This document shows positions 1-7,517 of a stretch of DNA of 25,815 nt, one piece after another (position 1 is the stretch's first letter; every line of letters begins with the position of its first letter). The position numbers were made by a program, and so were the translations under genes. Origin of the DNA: Planctomycetota bacterium (GTDB lineage: Bacteria > Planctomycetota > Phycisphaerae > Tepidisphaerales > Tepidisphaeraceae); the NCBI GenBank assembly GCA_029777755.1, contig JAKORQ010000354.1, positions 1 through 25,815 of the forward strand. The letters are read 5' to 3'. The notes beneath the pieces were generated by a model. That model had not been told where the DNA came from. It saw only the letters and a program-made list of their open reading frames with translations, and made no database searches.

Positions 1-445
1 AAGCGGGAGGCTCGGTGAGGGTCTCCAGGCGCTGTGGGCCGGGCATCTCTGACGTGCGAAACTGTAGAGAGCCATCCTGCCCGACGAAGGCGAAGTGACG
101 GCATCCCAGCGAATAGAGGTAGTCGGCCGTCAGTTCGCCGATGATGACATTGTCACTGAGCACACTGACCAGCTCCGGCACTTCGCGGATACCACTTATA
201 TTGATGGCCGGTATGCCCATCTTCAGCACGGCCGCGACGGCGGTGGGGTCGGCGAGCTGGCCGATGATTCCATCTGGTTGCCATTGCGCAAGTTGTCGCA
301 AACCATCTATAGTGGGAGGGACGCGGTAGATGCTCCACGGGCGGTGTGGGCGAGCGTAATCCATGATACCCTGAAAAACGCCTTCAGGAAATCCATCGCC
401 CTGAAGGACCAGGCCTATCTTGCGAACCGTGGAGGTCGTGGACAT
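1..445 (-). CDS. XylR/LacI-like transcriptional regulator, 5' part only
   Basis: An open frame on the minus strand starts at ATG 445 and runs off the left edge without a stop, giving about 148 residues. It begins MSTTSTVRKIGLVLQGDG and continues with GVFQGIMDYAR, a WQPDGIIGQLAD segment, GIPAINISG and DNVIIGELTADYLYSLGCRHFAFVG. This is the periplasmic-binding-protein-like sugar domain of XylR-type regulators, which in that family is followed by an AraC-type DNA-binding domain; that part would lie outside the window. There is no N-terminal helix-turn-helix, which argues against classical LacI and for the XylR arrangement. It is divergent from the LamG PEP-CTERM gene at 597 across about 150 bp, so it may control that secreted cluster (inference). 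No strong Shine-Dalgarno is visible before the start. Confidence 0.75.
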   Translation of the reverse strand, partial: MSTTSTVRKIGLVLQGDGFPEGVFQGIMDYARPHRPWSIYRVPPTIDGLRQLAQWQPDGIIGQLADPTAVAAVLKMGIPAINISGIREVPELVSVLSDNVIIGELTADYLYSLGCRHFAFVGQDGSLQFRTSEMPGPQRLETLTEPPA

Positions 446-520
446 GAGGAGCAATCCTTCTTGCGCATTTTGGTAACTTTACGGCGCATTATGGTCTATA
501 GTTGGGCCCGTTCTCCGTCA

Positions 521-530
521 ACAATATTGT
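521..530. promoter_or_regulatory. Short AT-rich palindrome, possible operator
   Basis: The perfect palindrome ACAATATTGT lies in the divergent spacer between the XylR-like gene and the LamG PEP-CTERM gene. Nine of its bases (ACAATATTG) recur at 6136-6144 upstream of the SDR gene. An operator role is inferred only from position and symmetry. Confidence 0.25.
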
Positions 531-596
531 CGCTTTTTCGCCCGCCGTCTGCGCGCAGGCGGCTGCTGCAATCCATGCAGGTTCAGGAGGTTGGAG

Positions 597-1511
597 ATGA
601 AGGTAAAACATATCGGTTTCGTGGCTGCGGCCAGCGGGTTGCTGTCGGTTTCTGCGATGGCGGCCATCGCTCCCTATACCCCCGACGAGCACACGCTTGC
701 CCTGTATCACTTTGAAGAGGCTTCAGGGGCGATCATCAACCATGGCACCAAGGGTTCGCTGCTGGACCTGGGTGACACCGGCGGGCCGACTGGCCGAAAT
801 GGCACGACCAACGGCGGGTACCAGGCATCCGGCGTCAGCGGCTTTGGATATGCTTTCAATGTCTACAACTCGGGTACCGGCTCCTATCACGTCAACCAGT
901 GGGGAACCGGCGGCGGGTTGCGCACCGGCACCTCGGCGACAGGCAGCGGCGCGGTGGACCAGGCCGACCTGCAGGGCGCCGATGGCGCATTCACCTACGA
1001 GGCGATCATCCGCCTGCCGAACATCACCGACGAGCAGACGATCATCGCTCACGATGGCGGCAGCGTCCGCGGGTTTATCTTCCGCGTGAACGGCGGGAAT
1101 CTCTCCTTCTACAACGGCTCCACCAACTACAACGTGGCCATCCCGACCACCGGTCCCCACGCCTACCAGGAGAACCAGTGGTTCCATGTGGCGGTGGCGT
1201 TCACCGGCGATTTCTCCTCGCCGGACAACCTGGAGTTCTTCTGGACGAGCGTCGATCCTTCGGTCACTGAGGCCAACAGCATCGGCACGTTGAGCCTTAC
1301 CAGCCTGGTGGCCGGCGACGGCAACCGCCTGGGTGTCGGCACCCAGACGCGCAGTGCCTTCCGTGCCGAGCTGGAGCTGGTCGACGAGGTGCGCATCAGC
1401 GGCGTGGCCCGCGGGGCCGGCGACTTCATCTTCTATGTTCCCGAACCGGCATCGCTGGCGCTCGTCGGGCTGGCAGGGCTGGGCCTGATGCGCCGTGCAC
1501 GTCGCGGCTGA
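597..1511 (+). CDS. Secreted LamG/concanavalin-like PEP-CTERM protein
   Basis: The 304-residue product starts at ATG 597, chosen over a TTG at 591 because AGGAGG at 585-590 sits six bases upstream. Residues 1-23 are a signal peptide (MKVKHIGFVAAASGLLSVSA). The body has the LamG/concanavalin-A-like jelly-roll pattern: LALYHFEEASG near the start, FTYEAIIRLP, QTIIAHDG, a WFHVAVAFTG strand and VDEVRISG near the end. The C-terminus is a PEP-CTERM signal, VPEPASLALVGLAGLGLM followed by RRARRG. In PEP-CTERM proteins an exosortase cleaves the tail and the product goes to the cell surface or exopolymer. LamG domains often bind carbohydrate or protein ligands; the ligand here is unknown. A BNR_4 propeller gene follows 55 bp downstream on the same strand, so the two may be co-transcribed. 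Confidence 0.85.
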   Translation: MKVKHIGFVAAASGLLSVSAMAAIAPYTPDEHTLALYHFEEASGAIINHGTKGSLLDLGDTGGPTGRNGTTNGGYQASGVSGFGYAFNVYNSGTGSYHVNQWGTGGGLRTGTSATGSGAVDQADLQGADGAFTYEAIIRLPNITDEQTIIAHDGGSVRGFIFRVNGGNLSFYNGSTNYNVAIPTTGPHAYQENQWFHVAVAFTGDFSSPDNLEFFWTSVDPSVTEANSIGTLSLTSLVAGDGNRLGVGTQTRSAFRAELELVDEVRISGVARGAGDFIFYVPEPASLALVGLAGLGLMRRARRG

Positions 1512-1566
1512 GGCAAGAGGATTGGTGCTTGGCAGTGGCATTCGCGCCCAGGCGCAGGTGAGTTGG

Positions 1567-3090
1567 ATGAGTCTGAAAGGAAGACTACTGGTAGTATCAG
1601 CGCTCCTTCTGGCAATTGGAGAAGTGGCAATGGCCGGCATGAGCGTGTCGCTCACCAGCGACTCAATCCTGGATACGAATGCCCTGCTTTTTCCCAGGAC
1701 AGGCGCCTGGGGCAGGGCGATCAACGGAGAGGCGTTCCAGGGGAATGCCATCGTCTCACATGATGGCTACCAGTACGCAGCGTGGTACACTAATGACCAG
1801 GACATGAGCGTCATGGTTGGCCGACGGCCGATCGGCACCGGTGCATCGGCTGCCAGGGTCGGGCTGTGGGAGGTTGTCGATACCGGCTTTGACATCAAGC
1901 ACGGCGACGACACCTGGGACGTGCACAACGTCATCTCCATTGGCCTGGCGAAAAACGACGGCACGCTGCACCTCTCCTGGGACCACCACGTCAATTCGCT
2001 GAACTACGCCGTCTCGGTAGCTGGCCTGGCGACGACCAACAAGGATGCCTTTGGGCCAGGGATGTTTACCAAGACGTCCCCCGGCCGGCTGGGCAACATC
2101 AGCGTCGGGAGCATCACCTATCCATACTTCGTATCGACACCGTCGGGCGACCTGACCTTCATGTACCGCAACGGCAGCAGCGGCGATGGCGATTACCGCA
2201 TCGCGCAGTACGTCAATGGCGCGTGGTCCAGCCCGGGGCTGTTCATCGGCAAGGGCGGCGGAACCTACGTCGAGACCTATCCCGATGGGAGCCGCTACAG
2301 CAACCAGACCCGCAACGGGTACCCCAACGGGCTAAGCTACGGCCCGGACGGCAAGCTGCACGTCATCTGGGTGTGGCGCGAACATGCCGGCGGGTCGAAT
2401 CACGACATCAACTACGCCTACAGCGAGGATGGCGGCATCACCTGGAAGAACAACGCCGGGCAGATCGTCGCCAATACCGCCATCGGCGACCCGATGGACC
2501 TGGGTGATGAGGGGCTGGTGATCTGGCGGCTGGACCTGCGGCAGTCGCTGTACAACACGCAGGGCCAGACGGTCGACAAGAACGGCGGAGTGCACGCGCT
2601 GATGTGGCATCGCCGGCAGGAGCCGGGGTTCCAGTGGCAGAGCGGCGACAAGAAGTGGGATCCGCTGGATTCGGCGTATCACCACTACTACCGCGATCCG
2701 GCTACCGGCCAGTGGAGTTCGCGGCGGCTGCCGGTCGAGTACAGAGATGGGGATACTGTTCGTCCGCTGCCGATCGGGCGGCGCGGCCAGATCCTGACAG
2801 ACAAGGATGGCAACGCCATCGCCGTCTACACCACCCGCAATGATCCGAAGTCAAGCTATGTCTACATCCCCGGCCACCTGGTGATCGCCGGGGCGACGGC
2901 CGCCTCCAACTACAGCGACTGGGAGATCCTTTACGTCGGCGAGACGACCTTCGACGGCGAGCCGCTGGTCGACCAGGAGCGGCTGATCCGCGACGGCATC
3001 CTGTCGATATTCCTTCAGGAAGCCTCGGATGACCCGGGTCGTACCGGCAGTAAACTGCATGTGCTTGAGTTCAGTGTCGATGTACAGTAG
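1567..3090 (+). CDS. Secreted BNR_4 beta-propeller protein (ulvan-lyase-like), unanchored paralogue
   Basis: The 507-residue product starts at ATG 1567, preceded by AGGTGA at 1556-1561; the frame stays open further upstream but without a better start. Residues 1-23 (MSLKGRLLVVSALLLAIGEV) form a signal peptide. The body carries repeated propeller motifs: HDGYQYAAWY, HNVISIGLAKNDGTLHLSWD followed by HH, NGLSYGPDGKLHVIWVWRE, YAYSEDGGITWKNN and HALMWHRRQEPGF. These fit the BNR_4 family, which includes the seven-bladed PL24/PL25 ulvan lyases; the conserved His and Tyr residues are compatible with a lyase, but the activity is inferred. It is homologous along its whole length to the product of 4275-5825, with shared blocks such as KNDGTLHLSWDHH and GRAINGEAFQ. 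Unlike that protein it ends at VLEFSVDVQ with no PEP-CTERM tail, so it is probably released or periplasmic. Confidence 0.8.
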   Translation: MSLKGRLLVVSALLLAIGEVAMAGMSVSLTSDSILDTNALLFPRTGAWGRAINGEAFQGNAIVSHDGYQYAAWYTNDQDMSVMVGRRPIGTGASAARVGLWEVVDTGFDIKHGDDTWDVHNVISIGLAKNDGTLHLSWDHHVNSLNYAVSVAGLATTNKDAFGPGMFTKTSPGRLGNISVGSITYPYFVSTPSGDLTFMYRNGSSGDGDYRIAQYVNGAWSSPGLFIGKGGGTYVETYPDGSRYSNQTRNGYPNGLSYGPDGKLHVIWVWREHAGGSNHDINYAYSEDGGITWKNNAGQIVANTAIGDPMDLGDEGLVIWRLDLRQSLYNTQGQTVDKNGGVHALMWHRRQEPGFQWQSGDKKWDPLDSAYHHYYRDPATGQWSSRRLPVEYRDGDTVRPLPIGRRGQILTDKDGNAIAVYTTRNDPKSSYVYIPGHLVIAGATAASNYSDWEILYVGETTFDGEPLVDQERLIRDGILSIFLQEASDDPGRTGSKLHVLEFSVDVQ

Positions 3091-3125
3091 CCGTTGACGA
3101 TGGGCGCCGCGGCGTCCGGCGGTGT

Positions 3126-3148
3126 GTCACGGGCGCGAAATCCGTGAC
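3126..3148. other. Stem-loop downstream of the first BNR_4 gene
   Basis: GTCACGG (3126-3132) can pair with CCGTGAC (3142-3148) around a nine-base loop. No T-run follows, so it is not a classical intrinsic terminator. A second small hairpin, CCACCC/GGGTGG (3187-3203), lies just before the AGGAGG of the next gene and could affect its translation. Confidence 0.35.
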
Positions 3149-3222
3149 GGTTGCTGCAAGTGGCAAGGGGCTAATTTGAACAACGTCCACCCCCGCCGGG
3201 TGGCAACTTACCAGGAGGCTCT

Positions 3223-4188
3223 ATGAAGCATACGAAACAATTGGCCGCCATCGCGGCGGCAGTGTTCATGGCCGGCTCGTACGGCTATGCAGACGTCATC
3301 ACGATGGTCAATTCCAACGCGTCCTTCGGGCAGAGCTGGGCGACGGCCAGCTCCTGGAGCAACAACCAGGCGGCACAGGCCGGGCATGATTATGTAGTCT
3401 CCGGCGCGAGCTTTACCCTGCGTTCGCCGGTGTATGCCCCCGGGCAGACGCTGCGCGTATTTCCCGGCGACTCGCTGACCATCGATGGGGCGCAGTTCAA
3501 CCTGTCCAGCTCGGAGAACGTGACCAACGGCCAGAGCGCTACTGTGCAGGTGGACGATCTGCGACTGGTCAACGGCGGCGTGATCGTCAACTCGATCGGC
3601 GGCAGCACTGCCGGTCTGGCCGGCAAGTTGACCGTCAATGACGGCGACACGGTTTACATCCGCACGGCCGGCGTCTCGGGCAACTTCCGCCATATCGTGC
3701 TCGATGCCCAGGTGGTTGGCGGAGCGACCATCCACCTGCTGCAAGGCGGTACGATCAGCGTCACCAACAGCACCAACGAGTTCGATGGCACCTGGCGCGT
3801 TGGCGGATCGGCGACCGTGCTGGGCGCGGCCGTCAGCAGCACGGCCAATACGGTGACGACCCTCAAGGCGGCGGCCGGCCTTGGTGAGGCCGCCAATCTG
3901 CAGATTGATGCCTTCGGCCATTTCGACCCGGACTATGACTGGTCGACTTCCGGCACGCTGACCATCAATGACGATGCCCTCGTGACGCTGGACCAGAACC
4001 TGACTGTCGGCGGCTTGAGCATACTGGGCAACCAGTTCTCGGCCGGTACCTACAGCTTCAGCGACCTGAACAGCGCGTATGACAGCCTGTTCGTCGATGG
4101 CGGTACCGGCAGCATCACCGTGGTTCCTGAACCCTCAGCAGCCGGCATGGCGGCGCTGGGCGGGCTGCTGCTTATCCGTCGGCGCTGA
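3223..4188 (+). CDS. Secreted repetitive beta-strand protein with PEP-CTERM signal
   Basis: The 321-residue product starts at ATG 3223 with AGGAGG six bases upstream. MKHTKQLAAIAAAVFMAGSY and the next few residues form a signal peptide. The mature part is rich in Gly, Ser, Thr and Val, with repeated short strand-turn units such as DSLTIDGAQFNLSS, GKLTVNDGDTVYIR and TLTINDDALVTLDQ. This resembles autotransporter-like or beta-helical passenger regions, but no catalytic motif was recognised. The C-terminus VVPEPSAAGMAALGG, a hydrophobic stretch and RRR form a PEP-CTERM signal. It lies between two BNR_4 propeller paralogues on the same strand, which suggests a surface or extracellular-matrix role in the same process (inference). 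No specific function can be assigned. Confidence 0.8.
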   Translation: MKHTKQLAAIAAAVFMAGSYGYADVITMVNSNASFGQSWATASSWSNNQAAQAGHDYVVSGASFTLRSPVYAPGQTLRVFPGDSLTIDGAQFNLSSSENVTNGQSATVQVDDLRLVNGGVIVNSIGGSTAGLAGKLTVNDGDTVYIRTAGVSGNFRHIVLDAQVVGGATIHLLQGGTISVTNSTNEFDGTWRVGGSATVLGAAVSSTANTVTTLKAAAGLGEAANLQIDAFGHFDPDYDWSTSGTLTINDDALVTLDQNLTVGGLSILGNQFSAGTYSFSDLNSAYDSLFVDGGTGSITVVPEPSAAGMAALGGLLLIRRR

Positions 4189-4209
4189 TTGTTCTTACTT
4201 GATAGCCAT

Positions 4210-4240
4210 GGGCGGGGCGGCACAGGACGCCGTCCCGCCC
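4210..4240. terminator. Strong GC-rich hairpin between PEP-CTERM gene and second BNR_4 gene
   Basis: GGGCGGGGCGGC (4210-4221) and GCCGTCCCGCCC (4229-4240) form a 12-bp stem with one G-U pair and a seven-base loop. The following sequence is only moderately T-rich (ctttattg), so it may be a weak terminator, an mRNA 3'-end stabiliser or an attenuator before the gene at 4275. Confidence 0.45.
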
Positions 4241-4274
4241 TGTACCGAGCTTTATTGATCGCGGGTGTGACAAG

Positions 4275-5825
4275 ATGTATCGAAGGTTTGCAATTGCAGG
4301 TGCGGCGGCCGCGTCGCTGGTTGGAGTTTCTGTTTCCCTGGCTGGCGCGATGTCTGTCACGCCGACCAGCGATTCGATCGTGGACAGCAACGCGCTGTTG
4401 TACGCCAACAACGGAAGTTGGGGGCGGGCCATCAACGGCGAGGCATTCCAGGCCGATATCCTCATCTCCCACGATGGCTATCAGTACACCGCCTGGTATC
4501 GCAATGACGCGGACCGGAGCGTGATGATCGCCCGCCGGACCATCGACGGGGCGAACGTGGGCGAGTGGGAGGTTGTCGACACCGGCTCTGCCCTGACCCG
4601 CGGCATCTTTGATTCCAACGTGCACAACGTGATCTCCATCGGGATCTCGAAGAACGATGGCACGCTGCACCTCTCCTGGGACCATCACGCCAACAATCTG
4701 CGCTATCGCGTGAGTGTGCCGGGGCTGGTGACCAACAACAAGGATGCCTGGGGCCCGGGGATGTTCAACGCCGAGCAGGGACACCTGAGCGGCACCACCG
4801 TCAGCGTCGTCAGCTACCCGACCTTCTTCAATGCCCCCAATGGCGATCTGCATTTCGCATATCGCAACGGCTCCAGCGGCAACGGTGAGTTTGTCCTGAG
4901 CACCTACTCCAATGGCTCATGGAGTACGCCCACGGCCTTTACCTCCAGCGGCGGCGGCAGCTACTTCGGCTCGAACACGCGAAATGCCTATCCCAACGGC
5001 TTTGACTACGGCCCGGATGGCAAGCTGCACACCACCTTTGTCTGGCGTGAAGCAAGCGGCGGCGCCAATCACGACATCAGCTACGCCTACAGCGAGGATG
5101 GCGGCATCACCTGGAAGAACAACGACGGTGTGGTGATCGCCAACACCGCGATCGGCGACAAGATCGCCTTCAATGACCCGGGAGTGATCGTCCAGCCGAT
5201 GGATCGGCAGCAGTCGCTGTACAACCAGCAGTCGCAGTTTGTGGATGGCCAGGGCAACGTGCACGCCCTGATGTGGCATCGTCGGCAGGAGCCGGGCTTC
5301 GAGTGGCAGTCGGGCGACCCAACCTGGGCCCCGGAGGACTCGGCGTATTTCCACTATTTCCGCGACGCCGACACCGGCGAGTGGTCATCTCGCCGGCTGC
5401 CGGTGGAGGTGGAGATCGATGGCGAGCTTCAGCCGCTTCGCCTTGGCCGGCGCGGACAGATCCTCGCGGATAACGACGGCAATGTCTTTGCCATCTACAC
5501 CACCCGCGTGGACAGCGTGCCGACCAATTACGTCTACGGCGAGGGCCGCCTGGTGATCGCCGGCGCAACTGCCGCCTCGGACTACAGCGACTGGAGCATC
5601 CTTTACCTGGGCGACATGATTTTTGACGGCGAACCGCTGGTGGACAGCAGCCGCTTCCTGAATGACGGGATCATCTCGATCTTCCTGCAGGAAGCCTCGC
5701 CGCTGACTACGCGCACCGGCACAAACCTGCACGTGCTGGAGTTCAGCGTGGCCGTCCCGGAACCGATGGGCCTGGGCCTGGTGGCACTGGGCGGAATGGC
5801 GCTGCTGCGCCGCCGCTCGCGCTGA
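4275..5825 (+). CDS. Secreted BNR_4 beta-propeller protein (ulvan-lyase-like) with PEP-CTERM anchor
   Basis: The 516-residue product starts at ATG 4275; the ribosome-binding site is weak. The first 25 residues (MYRRFAIAGAAAASLVGVSV and following) are a signal peptide. The body contains the same propeller blocks as the product of 1567-3090: HDGYQYTAWY, HNVISIGISKNDGTLHLSWD with HH, YAYSEDGGITWKNN and HALMWHRRQEPGF. BNR_4 propellers include the PL24/PL25 ulvan lyases, so an extracellular polysaccharide lyase or carbohydrate-binding role is plausible but not proven from sequence. The C-terminus VPEPMGLGLVALGGMALL plus RRRSR is a PEP-CTERM signal, missing in the upstream paralogue. The pair reads as a duplication with different localisation. 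A repeat-rich non-coding region follows. Confidence 0.82.
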   Translation: MYRRFAIAGAAAASLVGVSVSLAGAMSVTPTSDSIVDSNALLYANNGSWGRAINGEAFQADILISHDGYQYTAWYRNDADRSVMIARRTIDGANVGEWEVVDTGSALTRGIFDSNVHNVISIGISKNDGTLHLSWDHHANNLRYRVSVPGLVTNNKDAWGPGMFNAEQGHLSGTTVSVVSYPTFFNAPNGDLHFAYRNGSSGNGEFVLSTYSNGSWSTPTAFTSSGGGSYFGSNTRNAYPNGFDYGPDGKLHTTFVWREASGGANHDISYAYSEDGGITWKNNDGVVIANTAIGDKIAFNDPGVIVQPMDRQQSLYNQQSQFVDGQGNVHALMWHRRQEPGFEWQSGDPTWAPEDSAYFHYFRDADTGEWSSRRLPVEVEIDGELQPLRLGRRGQILADNDGNVFAIYTTRVDSVPTNYVYGEGRLVIAGATAASDYSDWSILYLGDMIFDGEPLVDSSRFLNDGIISIFLQEASPLTTRTGTNLHVLEFSVAVPEPMGLGLVALGGMALLRRRSR

Positions 5826-5904
5826 GCCCTACCGCGATCTGACGAGGAAACGACGGAGAACGACGAGGCCGAGAGCGCGCTTACCCGAAGGGCAAATTAA
5901 GCCG

Positions 5905-5985
5905 GGGATCTGCTTAGATCCCGCAGTTCCACCCAAAGTAGAGTGGCGGTCCTCCGCCTGCGGGAGGTAAGGAGATCTTCGGCGA
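5905..5985 (+). repeat. Interspersed non-coding repeat, module A copy with flanking hairpin
   Basis: From 5923 the sequence GCAGTTCCACCCAAAGT is shared exactly with 22438-22454. It continues with a GC-rich inverted section (CTCCGCCTGCGGGAGG) and ends near GATCTTCGGCGAA. Copies recur in other intergenic regions at 7231, 10256 (reverse), 16706, 19351, 22438 and 22537. A perfect 7-bp stem with a GCTT loop directly precedes this copy. Confidence 0.65.
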
Positions 5986-6126
5986 AGATATGCTTTCAGG
6001 GCCGGGGCGTCCCGGGGGCAGGCCGCTCTGGGGGCTCGTAGTTCACCGTCGTTACGTCGTGGTGAAAAGCCCTTGCTGCCGTGGCGTCGAGATAGAGGCG
6101 TGTCGCGTCCACTGGCCGGTTTCCCC

Positions 6127-6167
6127 AGGCAGGATACAATATTGCTTCCATATAGCAGATCCTGCCT
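6127..6167. promoter_or_regulatory. 9-bp inverted repeat upstream of the SDR gene
   Basis: AGGCAGGAT (6127-6135) and ATCCTGCCT (6159-6167) are perfect inverted arms around 23 bases that contain ACAATATTG, also present in the palindrome at 521-530. It lies 49 bp before the SDR start and may be an operator or an mRNA leader hairpin. Confidence 0.4.
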
Positions 6168-6215
6168 CTGGGCCTGTCTGGCCGGGGCGGTGGTCGGCAG
6201 ATTGAGATACAAACC

Positions 6216-7214
6216 ATGAGTATTGTCACTCCCCTGGGCACGCCGATGCCGCTGTCGGCCGGTGAAGCCTTTTCCATGGCCGGCAAGGTGGTGATCGTCA
6301 CCGGCGCCGGCGGCAATGTCGGCAGTGCCATCGCCGAGGTCTTCGCAGTAAACGATGCCGCCGTGGTCGTGAGCGATCTGCCCGGCGAAAGGATTACCCG
6401 CGCGACCGACACGCTGCGCGGGCACGATAAGGTGCATGGTATTGCCTGCGACCTGACGAAGCCCGATGAACTAAGTGGCCTCATCGAGCAGACTGTCGCG
6501 AAGTTCTCCCGCATCGACGCCATCATCAACTGCGGCGCGGTTCCGGCATCCGGTCCGATCACCGAGGAGGATGCATCCGATTTCGATCGCCTGTACCAGA
6601 CCAATGTCCGTGCGCCCTGGCTGCTCACCAAGCATGCCATCCCGCACATGCGCAACGCCGGCGGTGGGTCGATCGTTAACATCTCCTCCATCAACGGCCA
6701 CCGCGCCGTGTTTTTCTGCTCGCTGTATACCGGTACCAAGGCGGCACTGATGGCGATGACGCGCGAGCTGGCGGTGGAGCTGGCTCCGTACAACATCCGC
6801 GTCAACAGCGTCTCGCCGGGCGTTATACCCAACACCAATCACCGGCTGGACTGGACGAAGCGCTTCCTGCGCGAGCCGTACGCCACGCAGATCGCCGAGG
6901 AGTTCCGCGGCCGGATGGAGAATGATCCGGTTGGCTCGCAACCGCTGCGGATGGTCGGCCACGGGCATGACATCGCCATGGCGTGCTACTACCTCTGCTC
7001 GCCGGCCGCCCGTTTCGTCACTGGCATCGACATCACCGTCGACGGCGGCAAGCTGCTGGAGATGCATGAGGCCGAGCCTCGCTTCTACCAGGGACGGATG
7101 CCGTACTGGAAGGAATTCCGTCTGCGGCTGCTGGAACTGCCCGATGAGGCCTGGCAGGCCGAGCGCCCCAAGTGGCTGCAGCGTTTCCGCGAGGCACAGG
7201 CCAGCGGCAAGTAG
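6216..7214 (+). CDS. SDR-family NAD(P)-dependent oxidoreductase
   Basis: The 332-residue product is a short-chain dehydrogenase/reductase. The Rossmann motif TGAGGNVG is at residues 29-36, the catalytic tetrad appears as N130 (TNVRAP), S158 (NISS), Y171 and K175 (YTGTK), and the structural motifs SPGVIPNT and VTGIDITVDGG follow. It is longer than a typical 250-residue SDR because of about 20 extra residues at the N-terminus and about 50 charged residues after VDGGKL, rich in Arg, Glu and Trp (WKEFRLRLLELPDEAWQAER). Its substrate is probably a sugar, sugar acid or polyol, judging by the polysaccharide-related genes upstream, but this is inferred. It appears to be transcribed alone: a repeat-rich gap lies on each side and the SD before ATG 6216 is weak. 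Confidence 0.85.
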   Translation: MSIVTPLGTPMPLSAGEAFSMAGKVVIVTGAGGNVGSAIAEVFAVNDAAVVVSDLPGERITRATDTLRGHDKVHGIACDLTKPDELSGLIEQTVAKFSRIDAIINCGAVPASGPITEEDASDFDRLYQTNVRAPWLLTKHAIPHMRNAGGGSIVNISSINGHRAVFFCSLYTGTKAALMAMTRELAVELAPYNIRVNSVSPGVIPNTNHRLDWTKRFLREPYATQIAEEFRGRMENDPVGSQPLRMVGHGHDIAMACYYLCSPAARFVTGIDITVDGGKLLEMHEAEPRFYQGRMPYWKEFRLRLLELPDEAWQAERPKWLQRFREAQASGK

Positions 7215-7230
7215 GCCGATAGATATCGGC

Positions 7231-7500
7231 AAGTGGAGCGGCTGACTTCTGCCCGCGCGAGGTAAAGTAATCCTCGACAGAGGCACGAAGGCATCGAGGC
7301 ACGCAGGCACGAAGGAAGCTCACGTGATTGCGTAGGGTGCGAAAACGCGGCGAAATTGGCAGAGCGTCGTGGCAGGCGCGGCTTGGACGTTTCTACAAAC
7401 CCCGACCCTGAACGATTCTCGATGCCGGTAAACGTGCATCCAGCTCGGGCGGACTTGCGCCGAGTTTTCGTCCCGCGGCTTGAGGGCAAGCCGCTTCACT
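7231..7500 (+). repeat. Interspersed non-coding repeat, composite copy (modules A, C and D)
   Basis: Module A is degenerate at 7231-7281 (CTGCCCGCGCGAGGTAAAG, then ATCCTCGACAGAG). A CGAAG-rich tract occupies 7282-7318. Module C is at 7407-7437 (CCTGAACGATTCTCGATG, then CCGGT); its reverse complement occurs at 16619-16649 with 27 of 31 positions identical. Module D at 7471-7500 forms a perfect hairpin, GCGGCTTG/CAAGCCGC at 7475-7494. The 303-bp gap 7215-7517 holds no gene that I can support. Confidence 0.6.
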
Positions 7501-7517
7501 TGCGTGTAGGGATCGGT

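Larger units (their letters stand above)
5826..6215. other. 390-bp intergenic region before the SDR gene
   Basis: No convincing gene is seen. The first part has a CGAAG/CGACG-rich tract (about 5840-5872), a perfect GGGATCT/AGATCCC hairpin (5905-5922) and a copy of repeat module A (5923-5985). The second part is non-repetitive and holds the inverted repeat at 6127-6167. Confidence 0.6.

Noticed and set aside
95..715. Plus-strand open frame of 206 codons at the left edge
   Set aside because: It is antisense to the XylR-like regulator and overlaps the start of the LamG gene in another frame; its composition is low-complexity and without family features.
723..1751. Long minus-strand open frame (342 codons) opposite the LamG and BNR_4 genes
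   Set aside because: It spans the ends of two well-supported genes in the other direction and has no signal, domain or start signal; it is a shadow frame caused by high GC.
5829..6838. Minus-strand frames of 202 and 280 codons over the gap and SDR gene
   Set aside because: They cross repeat DNA and lie antisense to the SDR; no recognisable domain or ribosome-binding site.
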